This document shows positions 23,595-32,813 of a stretch of 60,073 bases of DNA, piece after piece. Made by a program: the position numbers and the translations under genes. Location: the NCBI GenBank assembly GCA_022925895.1, contig JAKSYS010000371.1:1-60073 (forward strand), in the 5' to 3' direction. Each line of letters starts with the position of its first letter. Positions within the stretch are counted from its first letter, which is position 1. Origin of the DNA: Fragilaria crotonensis. Its lineage: Eukaryota; Bacillariophyta; Fragilariophyceae; Fragilariales; Fragilariaceae. The notes below the pieces were generated by a model. That model saw nothing but the letters and a program-made list of their open reading frames with translations. It was not told the DNA's origin and did not search any database.

Positions 23595-24884
23595 TCAATT
23601 GGGTCCAACCAGTGAATCGATCGTCACTCCACTTGCAGCACGCGTCAATCGGTCCTTTATGGCCAAGACTAGTGCGTCATCATCATTCGAAATCGCATTG
23701 ACATCTAGATCTGGAAACAGAATCCTGGTTCCACCCTCAATTTGCTCTGCCCATCGCAACGTTTCAAAGACCGTCTGCGCGGCTTCGTCCGAATTTCCAG
23801 ACACACTCAAGTCTCGATACGCCAACGCGTGTGATTGCCAATGGATAAGAATTCCTCCAAAGTCAATAACGATGGCGGTGTTCAAGAGTTTCTGTTCCTC
23901 ATCGGACACGGCGGCAGCAGCACATTTCGCCGTGACCAAGAAACTGGGAATGTTGGGAGAATAGTGACGAACGGATTGGCCAGGAGCGACAGTAGCAATG
24001 TGGTCGGGTGAGACGCGTTTGGTTTGAAGTTCGACTCGGTACTGACTCGAAAGTCCAGATTGTGCGAGGCATTTCTCTATTTGTTGTATTGAAATTGCAC
24101 CCTGTCGGAGGATGGTAATGACACCATGTTGGTCGTCATCCACAGATAATTTTGCCACTGTGCTTTCGACGCCGACGTTGCAAACGCCATTACTTTCAAG
24201 AATCCAGACATTTTCGTATTTCAAGTCGTCCCAGACGTGTTCAGCGCTGGTGGGGCTGACGTGACCGAACTTGTTGGCGCTTGGAGCTGCAATGGGGACT
24301 TTAGCTGCGACGAGGAGAGCTTGTGCCAGCACGTGCTTCGGTGAACGACATGCTACATATCCTGTATGCGCCATCAGCAGTGGTGGGATGTGAGGTGCTG
24401 CCTTGGCAACCAGAGTTAGAGGGCCCGGCCAAAAGGTTTGCGTGAGAGATTGTAGGGCAGAATCGGTGGGATTGTCCCATAAAGGACTAGCGTCATCAGA
24501 TGATGATACGTGCACTATAAGAGGGTCCGTGAGGGGACGTTCTTTCGCAGCAAAAACTTGAAGGATAGCTTGCTCATCCAAGGCATGACAACCTAACCCG
24601 TAGACCGTTTCCGTAGGAAAGGCAACGAGTTGACCCTGTCGCAGCCTCTCCCCACATTCTTCCAACTTATCCATAGGCATGATTTTGGCTCGAATTTGTC
24701 TCGCTGTAGTAGCATCATCCGTTGTGATAGATGGTCGCGATGATGACAAGGACGACATGCTAGTAGCAATGCGTCGTGCACCTTGTCGATTGGAAACGTT
24801 TGTTTTCAATTTAAACGCAACGCTTCGTCGACCAAGTAGCATCAAGTAGAAACTCAAAATAATAGACAATGGTAAATATGGCAT
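23595..24884 (-). CDS. SUA5: Sua5/TsaC threonylcarbamoyl-AMP synthase, plastid-type presequence
   Basis: This enzyme makes threonylcarbamoyl-AMP from threonine, bicarbonate and ATP for the t6A37 modification of ANN-decoding tRNAs. The intact frame is 429 aa from the ATG at 24884. The N-terminus is a signal peptide (LSIILSFYLMLLGRRSVA) followed by Phe and a basic, Ser/Thr-rich stretch. This fits bipartite plastid targeting, although the motif is SVA/F rather than the classic ASA/F. The YrdC domain shows VAFPTETVYGLGCHA, FAAKERPLTDPLIVHV, FWPGPLTLV and AAPSANKFGHVSPTSA. The C-terminal Sua5 domain follows (PGQSVRHYSPNIPSFLV). Length and two-domain layout match Sua5 rather than the short TsaC form. 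It is convergent with the PH-like gene. Confidence 0.92.
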   Translation of the reverse strand: MPYLPLSIILSFYLMLLGRRSVAFKLKTNVSNRQGARRIATSMSSLSSSRPSITTDDATTARQIRAKIMPMDKLEECGERLRQGQLVAFPTETVYGLGCHALDEQAILQVFAAKERPLTDPLIVHVSSSDDASPLWDNPTDSALQSLTQTFWPGPLTLVAKAAPHIPPLLMAHTGYVACRSPKHVLAQALLVAAKVPIAAPSANKFGHVSPTSAEHVWDDLKYENVWILESNGVCNVGVESTVAKLSVDDDQHGVITILRQGAISIQQIEKCLAQSGLSSQYRVELQTKRVSPDHIATVAPGQSVRHYSPNIPSFLVTAKCAAAAVSDEEQKLLNTAIVIDFGGILIHWQSHALAYRDLSVSGNSDEAAQTVFETLRWAEQIEGGTRILFPDLDVNAISNDDDALVLAIKDRLTRAASGVTIDSLVGPN

Positions 24885-25421
24885 CACCCTTCTTCAGTCG
24901 AGGGGAACGCAAGTGAGGTGCAAAGGAGCATGGATCCCGGTGTGCGGCACGACTAGTCACAGTTCACATCTGATGGACTGCGGAGCTCCAAAAGATGGAA
25001 AAGCGGGAAGTCATATTGGGACTTCACGTCTGATGTCTGATTGGCTGTGGTGCTTCAGGTTATCAAGATGTGAAATTCTACGAAGATGAGATTCCGTCAT
25101 AACAGCGTCGTAAGTACTTGTCTCTTGTCGCACCGGGCACCGGGCAGCCCAACAGAGTCAGCTCCCGGCTCCCGGCACATCATCACCGTGCGCTGTGCGC
25201 CTAAACTCGAACCGGTAGGGAGTAGGGAGTAGTGCGAGAGTGCGAGTACCGGTACAAGACTCTCAACTGTAACGTACACGTGATACCGCAAATCCTAAGA
25301 GTTGGATATACCGGTAGGCACAGAGTATGATACAAGTACTGGAGTACTCGTACTTGCCGTGGGCTACAACTCCGACCACAATAGAAACGGCACCGAAAAC
25401 AGCAATACTTCACCTCACACC
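24885..25421. other. Divergent intergenic spacer
   Basis: No gene is supported. Direct repeats (CACCGGGCACCGGGCA at 25132-25147, CCCGGCTCCCGGC at 25165-25177) and GTAC/ACCGGTAC palindromes (25205-25350) are present. Confidence 0.5.
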
Positions 25422-26237
25422 ATGGGGAAGAAACGACAACGAGAAGATCCAGTTCAAGATATCTACCGAGATGTCATTAGCATAGCACCTCGACCTGACA
25501 CAGGAAATCCAGGAACCCCACATTCGTTTTGCATCATCTTATGATGTTTGTGTGTTGTCCTCCAAACTGGTGGTTCACACGCATGCCAACGGCTTGTGTG
25601 TCGTAACATGGAAGCAAGACCTATCGCAACGGGTCGTATCGATAGACTACCTTATACAGCCTGCTCCCGATAAAAGCGCCGCCGAACGTCGCAAACGCCA
25701 AGCGGCCTTGCTCAAAAGTCTCCTGCCGAGCACGCTCCCTGGCGTGGTCTTGCCCACAACAGTCATGGCAAACCTCACGCTGGAAGACGGGACCGTCCTA
25801 CCGGTTTATGCAGGTGTCTGGGGTACTGTAGTGGAAATCAATGACAATATGTGTCCAGAGCTACTTCAACGTGATCCTCTTCTAGACGGATATTTTGCCA
25901 TTATTCAACCAGTCACGGGAGGTTTCCCGCCTAGGACGTTGGATCGCACTTGCGATGAAACAGAAGCGAAAGTCAGCAAGAAGATTTGCGCGCAGTCATA
26001 CAACCATGATGAAACGATCAATTCGACGTGAAAGCTCAGTCGACGAAACAAACCACACCTTACGTGTTTATTGCTTGGGAAGGCCTTAGGTTGATTCCCT
26101 TTGGGCAGAGTTGGTTGGCATTCTCTTCAATGGATGCGGCGGCGCCAGTTGTTCAACGTAAACAGCAACTTTCTAACCCTTTTTCCAAACCGGGGATGTT
26201 GCGTCAGAGCACAGGGACCTTCATCTTTTCAAAATGA
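25422..26237 (+). CDS. ABITRAM: Abitram (FAM206)-like protein, frame broken twice
   Basis: The ATG at 25422 gives MGKKRQREDPVQDIYRD. The middle matches the Abitram family in order and spacing: VHTHANGLCVVTW, SIDYLI, then MANLTLEDGTVLPV, WGTVVEINDN and DGYFAIIQP. Animal Abitram is a small nuclear protein linked to actin regulation; the algal role is unknown. The first shift lies at T4 (25527-25530), where removing one T joins HSFA to SSYDVCVL. The second lies at AAA (26012-26014), where one extra A leads into NDQFDVKAQSTKQTTPYVF and a tail ending at 26237. The tail (FIAWEGLRLIPFGQSW) is outside the usual family match and could be lineage-specific. Both breaks are single-base homopolymer events. 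Confidence 0.65.
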
Positions 26238-26404
26238 GGATATAACGACCCAGTTCAAGAGAATGCATGTAACAGAAATTTTCTACTGATGTTTTTGTAC
26301 AAGACTATGTTCATGCGTAGCAGCGAAACCAGTACTAGTATGACGCACCCGTCACAGCAGAAGAAATTTCGATGCTATAACTTAGACTTCTAAACATGAT
26401 AAAG

Positions 26405-26713
26405 TCATTTTTGCTTCTCTAGATCTTGCAAAAAATCGAAAGCCCCAAGCGATTGATGGTTGACGGACATATCTTCGTCGGCAACGCTCGTGTTTGATTG
26501 GGATGCCCCAGCAATGTCGACAGTGGCCGAAGCCTCTTTGGCAAAGCCCTCCTTGAGTTGGTTAAAGAACCCGTTGAATTCTTGTCGTAGTGCCGACAAA
26601 CCCTTGACTTCTCGCAACTCAGTCTTTGCCGAGGTTCGCAATATCGGGGCGTTTGTCCATGCTGGTCCGCGGATAGGGATGTCTTCCTTCGCTGTCGTGT
26701 TTCTGCCGGACAT
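26405..26713 (-). CDS. Small hypothetical protein, 102 aa
   Basis: The ATG at 26713 begins MSGRNTTAKEDIPIRGPAWT and the frame ends QDLEKQK at 26405. It is open further upstream, but there only non-ATG starts occur. A central amphipathic helix (LSALRQEFNGFFNQLKEGFA) suggests a coiled-coil or protein-binding segment. A TATA-like box lies about 95 bp upstream on the same strand. No family was recognised. The terminal inverted repeat of the composite element begins 110 bp upstream, so this gene forms the left host border. Confidence 0.55.
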   Translation of the reverse strand: MSGRNTTAKEDIPIRGPAWTNAPILRTSAKTELREVKGLSALRQEFNGFFNQLKEGFAKEASATVDIAGASQSNTSVADEDMSVNHQSLGAFDFLQDLEKQK

Positions 26714-26805
26714 GGTGGAATTGGTTGCGGATGTTGACTCACGTCGTGAAGGCCGTTTTATAGACTCGCTCGGGAATATGAAGTGATCTTTTTTCAACAC
26801 CCTCT

Positions 26806-26815
26806 CCTTTTTATA
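26806..26815 (-). promoter_or_regulatory. TATA-like box of the 102-aa gene
   Basis: TATAAAAAGG on the minus strand, about 95 bp upstream of the ATG at 26713. The left terminal repeat of the composite element starts 8 bp further upstream, so the insertion replaced everything beyond the core promoter. Confidence 0.4.
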
Positions 26816-26822
26816 AATGAGA

Positions 26823-26854
26823 TCCGATTAGGTTTCACCAATTTGACGTCAGCA
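26823..26854 (+). repeat. Left terminal inverted repeat of composite element
   Basis: It is a perfect 32-bp inverted match to 39271-39302. It contains the palindrome TGACGTCA at 26844-26851, a bZIP/CRE-type site. Confidence 0.85.
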
Positions 26855-27187
26855 CCCACGTCACAGTAATAAACTACAGTGAGTCCTCCTGTAGAAGATT
26901 TTTGAAGACATCGGAAATTTGAATGGCTGACAAAACACGGAATCTTTGTTGTTGACTTCTGTCGGCGCTTTTCCTAACGCGCATGTCAACCCTTTGTCAT
27001 GCCAGAAAGATAACTGCTACATATCTCCTTCTATCAGTGATTCATGTGTTTCCCTTGTTTTGAATCACTCGAACTTATTACATTACTTTGTATTCGATTA
27101 CAACCTAGTAGGGTTGCAAATCTCCTTGAATACAAGTACACTTTTCTTCTTAATCAACACCAACAGAACTTTCTTTCTGTACAATTT
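26855..27187. other. Non-coding interval inside left end of element
   Basis: No supported gene. It contains the weak inward continuation of the terminal repeat (about 26938-26970) and AT-rich sequence leading into array 1. Confidence 0.45.
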
Positions 27188-27919
27188 GATCTTCAAATAG
27201 TCTCGAATGGACAAGTAACAGTGTGTCAGTATGATGACTATTTTGTGTCACAATTCGATCTTCAAATAGTCACGCGAATGAACAAGTAACAGTATGCCAG
27301 TAAGAAGACGACTATTTGGTGTGCAATTTCGATCTTCAAATAGTCACGAATGAACAAGTAACAGTATGTCAGTACGATGCGACTATTTGGTGTACAAATT
27401 TCGATCTTCAAATAGTCGCGAATGGACAAGTAACAGTATGACAGTAAGAAGACGACTATTTGGTGTACGAATTTCGATCTTCAAATAGTCAGGAATGAAC
27501 AAGTAACAGTATGTCAGTACGATGCGACTATTTGGTGTACAAATTTCGATCTTCAAATAGTCGCGAATGGACAAGTAACAGTATGACAGTAAGAAGACGA
27601 CTATTTGGTGTCGAATTCGATCTTCAAATAGTCAGGAATGAACAAGTAACAGTATGTCAGCACGATGCGACTATTTGGTGTACAAATTTCGATCTTCAAA
27701 TAGTCGCGAATGGACAAGTAACAGTATGACAGTAAGAAGACGACTATTTGGTGTCGTTTCGATCTTCAAATAGTCACGAATGAACAAGTAACAGTATGAC
27801 AGTACGATAGCGACTATATGGTGTACAATTTTGATCTTCAAATAGTCACGAATGAACAAGTAACACTATGACAGTAAGAAGACGACTATTTGGTGTACAA
27901 ATTTTGACCTTCAAATAGG
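27188..27919 (+). repeat. Palindromic tandem array 1 (about 11 units, ~72 bp)
   Basis: Each unit reads GATCTTCAAATAGTC, about 30 variable bases containing GGACAAGTAACAGTATG, then GACTATTTGGTGTAC and AATTTC. The arms CAAATAGTC and GACTATTTG are exact inverses, so every unit and every junction can form a hairpin. It has the same orientation as array 2 and opposite to array 3. It lies directly downstream of the GNAT/Ulp1-like gene. Units differ by substitutions and small indels. Confidence 0.9.
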
Positions 27920-28025
27920 CTACTACATACAGCATGTACGACTACGATGAACTCATTTCTTGCATTCTTCATCCGAAGTACTGTAATTGCCGTCCCGAAT
28001 TAATGTTTGCTTCCAAACACTTTGT

Positions 28026-31000
28026 CTATTGAAACACACGTTGCACCACCAAGTGTTTTCGAGCTTCTCTTTCATTGCAACACATGGAACATACATGCTT
28101 ACATTTCCGACACGAGTGCTTTGAAGGCTTATTGCATTCAATACAAGCATCATCCTCGTCACCAGCTTTCTTACTTCCTGTCATCCGCTCTTTGAAGGCT
28201 TATTGCATTCAATACAAGCATCATCCTCGTCACCAGCTTTCAAACTTCCTGTCATCCGCTGTTTTGAAGGTTGCTTGCATTCAATGCCAGCATCATTGTC
28301 GTCACCAGCTTTCCTCTTTCCGTCACCGTACTTTGTTTCCCAAAGTACACTGATTTCCTTAGACGATCCCGAACCTCTTCCTTACTTTTTCTGTGTTGAC
28401 ACCTTTCCAAACGTTTTCCTCTTTATTGACAAAGATGTAACCTTTTTCCGCATCTCCTCTAGCACTTCACCTGCAATATTGTCCTTAGCGCTTTCTGTCG
28501 ACTTTCAAACGTGGCATCTGCAGCTCTTCGGATTATCCGACGGAAAGCCATGTTTGGTGGATGTCCCTTTGGTTCATCGCGTTTACGTACTATACCATTT
28601 GGCGGTAGAGATGTACTTTCAAATGGACCTGGTCCGGCCTCCAATTCATTTATTGACGGCGTCATGCCCTCCCCTTCTTTTCGTTACACACACGTTTCAT
28701 TCGCGATCTAATATACGCCATTCCACCATCGTATGTTTTTTCCTTCCACCCTTTTTTTCTGTCATCTCGAGGAAACGAAATCCCTCCTTTTTAGAGTTGT
28801 GTAAATGGTACGCTGCACCTCATATTTTTCTGCCTGATTAGCTGCTGACAAGTGCATTTTCTTGAAGTCCAATGTGCGATCAAGGTACGGAATGCATTTG
28901 CGGTGCCCCTTCCCACACAGTACATCCTTTTTCCCAGGTTTGGCGATTATCGAAACACTTTCATTTTCCTTTTCAAAATTATCGCGTATAAACTTCAACG
29001 CATTTTCGACAAATGGCAATGGAGACTTCGTGTGAAAGAGCAAGGATTTGCCAACACAGATTCTTCTTCTCATCTTCTGATGCAGCATATTCAAGTCCTT
29101 CTTTAAACTTGAAATAAATGTAGCAATATGCTGTATAGACAATGGCACAAATTCACTTCCTGCGAGCGCCGTGGTCGTATGTGCTCCATCAGGCATCTTT
29201 TCGGTGTCTTGAATCTTTCTGGTGATGTATGATCTTGTTCCTGTACTGCCTCTGCTTCACCCTTTCGTGCTGGCGACTTCGTCAACGATGGATCATCCTG
29301 CTTTCGCTGGCCTAGACCACCCGACTGCTCTTCACCACTATCCGTCTTCCCTTTTTCTTTGTTTGTCGAGGCTTTCGCGAAGTCTTTCGCAACCGCTTCG
29401 CTACATCATCATTATTCATCTGGCACAAATCTGTTTCCCTGCCAAGCAACACTCTTCTTTCGACAAAGGTTGCCACTGCAATATCTTGGCTAAATCAGGA
29501 AACGCATGTCGTGGTCCGGGCATCGTTAGTTTCCAACGAAAGCGACCGTTCTATCCCCTTGCTGGGACGAAGATATTTTTGTACTCATGAGCTTCTTCTC
29601 GAACCGACCCAAAGTTGCTGCTTGCTATTCTGTCAATCAGTTGAAACAAGCTCACGTACACGTCATGCAAATAGTGAGCAAATTTTCGTGTTGATGTGGG
29701 AATGTTCCTGCCCATGCCCTTGACATTGTCATTCCTGTCAAAAGTGATGTCACCTTTCACATTCCCACTCGTGTCGAATGTGACGTCGTGCACCATGACA
29801 CAAAAATCGCGGATGAAAATCAATGATTTTAAACCACTTTGCGCCACATCCTTTGACGTTTCCTGAATTAGAATGTAATCTGGCGGTAAACTCAACGGTC
29901 GGAAGCGCCCTTCTCGATGTCACATGTCTCATTGTTCTTGTCAGTGACGACACAACCAAAATTAACGCTTTGCCGTGTGAAACCGACGTAAAACGAATGC
30001 ATGTTGAAAAACCATGGTGCAACAACCTTGTCTTTCCATGGTGAGCTTTCCTTTCTTTTCTTCTTTTGGTTTTCGTGCTTTTGCATTTGGATCATTCTCA
30101 GGACTGAGTATGAAGTGCACCAATTTGAGGAAGAACCGGCAAATTGGCGGTGGGTCAGAACGGCGACGTTTTCCAGTTGGATCAAACAAAAAATATCCAC
30201 ATTTTGTATCGTTATCATTGTTCCCAGTTTTTCCACAATTCACCGCTACGAAAACAGTCCATGAACAATCTTCATCCTCTTGTGCAGGAATGACAATAAA
30301 CGGCTTCGTGAGGAGATCCTTGTGTTGTATAATGAACTCCACCACCAGAATTGTTGCCTCCATAAACCTCTTTTGGTCAATCTCGTAATGAAAGATGTGG
30401 TTTACAAACTGTCTTCTCTCTGTATCGGTTTTTAGGTCGCGAACCGAAGATGCAACGTTCCGTCCTTCAATGAAGGATGTAAAAAGGCTCTCCATTGTTG
30501 ACACCTCAGTCATGATCTTACAAGGAATGATGGTCAGGGTCGACCAAATTTCAGCTTTACAATACCGCTGCAGCCATCCCAGAGCAATGTCCACAAAGTC
30601 TGGAGAAAGAGCGTCACCTTTGCGCGTAAGGCAACGATCTATCCAAGTCAGACGAGCACTTGGACCTTGGAATAGGTATTTTTCCATTATCGAGTTCTTC
30701 GGATGGAAGGCCTTGTCATCCCAAAATTCACCCGAGTAACAATCATAAGTTGGTGTACAAAATGTTGCCTCTTCGTATGTTAAGTTTCCGGGAAGAAGGC
30801 ATACACGGATGGACAATCAATGGTGTTGTCATTGGGATTGTTGAACAACCTTTCAATACTATCTGGTTTCTGGATTCTTGTGGGAAGGCAAAATATTCAC
30901 GTGTAAGGCAAATCGTCAACCACTTCAAATCGTTGCTGAATCCGAGATAGTCCTTGAGTGGACTATCATCAACCTCATTGACAAAACAGTCTCTCAAAAC

Positions 31001-31575
31001 TTTAGGAAATGCTTCAGTCCCTTCAGCCATTTCGGCAAAGTTGCGTCTTGAATAATAACCCCATGCCACTTTGTTCGCGGTCGGATTTGCTTTCAAATAA
31101 ACATTTACTTCATCAACACCCACCCTACACCTTACAACTTGATGCATAATCGAAAGCAAAAAAGTTGCCATTCCGTTGGCCTGATAGTCAACCTTTGTTG
31201 CCAAAAAAAGAACCAAAACAGCGTTCTCTCGTTGTACAAACGTTATAGCGCATATAGCAGTGGGTTTCTCCTTTTCCCATATACTAAGTGTCTCGCCCTT
31301 ACCAAGGCAAGATGACAGTGACTTCCGATCTGAATGGTCGTCGAATATAACATGATACAATTCATAAACAGTATCACTCGCATTGTATTCATCTTCTCTT
31401 CCAACAAAGTGAAGAATACGATATTCCTGTAGGAACGTTGGTAATTGATCACGTGGAATGCGGTGGTGCCATTTCATCATCTCAATCATCGTCTTCATTA
31501 CTGGGGTTCACATCCGTCAAATGGATCATCGTCATGCGTACTGGTTGCCTTCGGCGCTCTTTGTCTTCGGGGCAT
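28026..31575 (-). pseudogene. Decayed GNAT + Ulp1-like peptidase + Cys-rich protein (element cargo)
   Basis: A coding-like minus-strand region of about 3.5 kb, broken into many frames. A plausible start is the ATG at 31575 (MPRRQRAPKATSTHDDDP). The GNAT part (about 31260-31040) has a string of hydrophobic strands, then VDYQANGMATFLL (acetyl-CoA loop type Q/RxxGxG/A) and WGYYSRRNF. The Ulp1-like part (about 30470-29940) has CSWTVFVAVN, CGYFLFDPTG and, in a shifted frame, RQSVNFGCVV near 29955 as the candidate catalytic Cys. Further coding-like pieces lie at 29895-29551 and 29196-28762. The C-terminus near 28170-28026 reads DACIECNKPSKHSCRKCKH and CSMCCNERE, a Cys-rich zinc-binding tail. Some shifts may be consensus errors, but their number suggests real decay. 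Ulp1-like genes are known passengers of plant MULEs (Kaonashi type). Confidence 0.6.
28122..28300 (-). repeat. Threefold tandem repeat within Cys-rich coding tail
   Basis: Three copies with periods of 71 and 75 bp encode a segment like KAGDEDDACIECNKPSK. The 71-bp spacing breaks the frame between copies (72 would keep it), so one base is probably missing or lost. Each copy carries a CxxC knuckle. Confidence 0.7.
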
Positions 31576-31673
31576 ACTGAGGAGATGAGTTGTTTAAGAC
31601 TTGACGACCTTCAACATATACAAATCAGGTGCAGATGCTCACAGTGTCGATTGCACTAATTGTGTACAGATTC

Positions 31674-32658
31674 TGATCTTCAAATAGTCTTCTTAGACGA
31701 AGTAACCCGTAATTTCGATCTTCAAATAGTCACGAATGGACAAGTAACAGTATGACGGTACGAAGACGACTATTTGGTGTACAATTTCGATCTTCAAATA
31801 GTCGCGAATGGACAAGTAACAGTATGACGGTACGAAGACGACTATTTGGTGTACAATTTCGATCTTCAAATAGTCACGAATGGACAAGTAACAGTATGTC
31901 AGTACGATGACGACTATTTGGTGTACGAATTTCGATCTTCAAATAGTCACGAATGGACAAGTAACAGTATGTCAGTACGATGACGACTATTTGGTGTACG
32001 AATTTCGATCTTCAAATAGTCACGAATGGACAAGTAACAGTATGTCAGTACGATGACGACTATTTGGTGTACGAATTTTGATCTTCAAATAGTCACGAAT
32101 GGACAAGTAACAGTATGTCAGTACGATGACGACTATTTGGTGTACGATTTCGATCTTCAAATAGTCGCGAATGGACAAGTAACAGTATGTCAGTATGATG
32201 ACGACTATTTGGTGTACGAATTTTGATCTTCAAATAGTCACGAATGGACAAGTAACAGTATGTCAGTACGATGACGACTATTTGGTGTACGAATTTGATC
32301 TTCAAATAGTCGCGAATGGACAAGTAACAGTATGACAGTACGATGACGACTATTTGGTGTACGAATTTGATCTTCAAATAGTCACGAATGGACAAGTAAC
32401 AGTATGTCAGTACGATGACGACTATTTGGTGTACGAATTTCGATCTTCAAATAGTCACGAATGGACAAGTAACAGTATGTCAGTACGATGACGACTATTT
32501 GGTGTACGAATTTGATCTTCAAATAGTCACGAATGGACAAGTAACAGTATGACAGTACGATGACGACTATTTGGTGTAATTTTGATCTTCAAATAGTCAC
32601 GAATGGACAAGTAACAGTATGACAGTATGATGACGACTATTTGGTGTACGAATTTTGT
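31674..32658 (+). repeat. Palindromic tandem array 2 (about 14 units, 71-74 bp)
   Basis: It has the same unit and orientation as array 1: GATCTTCAAATAGTC, then ACGAATGGACAAGTAACAGT, a TGTCAGTACGATGAC block and GACTATTTGGTGTACGAATT. It lies between the divergent starts of the GNAT/Ulp1-like gene (31575, -) and the dioxygenase-like gene (about 32814, +), so it occupies their shared 5' region. Most units have a length near a multiple of three, which keeps spurious minus-strand frames open. Confidence 0.92.
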
Positions 32659-32813
32659 TCTTTGACGAGTGTTCTGAGTGATGTCGCCCTTGAGCACTGA
32701 CGTACTTCTGACACATGCGACGTGACAGAAAGTATAAACTCTGATCACATTTTTCCTCCTTCGATTCCCTTGCCCAACGCTGTTGCGAATGGTTATCAAA
32801 CGGCAGAAGCAAC

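Noticed and set aside
28203-28841. 212-codon plus-strand frame
   Set aside because: It begins inside the 71-bp tandem repeat and is antisense to the better-supported cargo gene.
31693-32799. Repetitive minus-strand protein frames (SIRDYLKI-type repeats) and similar in arrays 1 and 3
   Set aside because: They are translations of the palindromic satellite. Units near a multiple of three keep a frame open by chance, and the encoded repeat changes with each indel.
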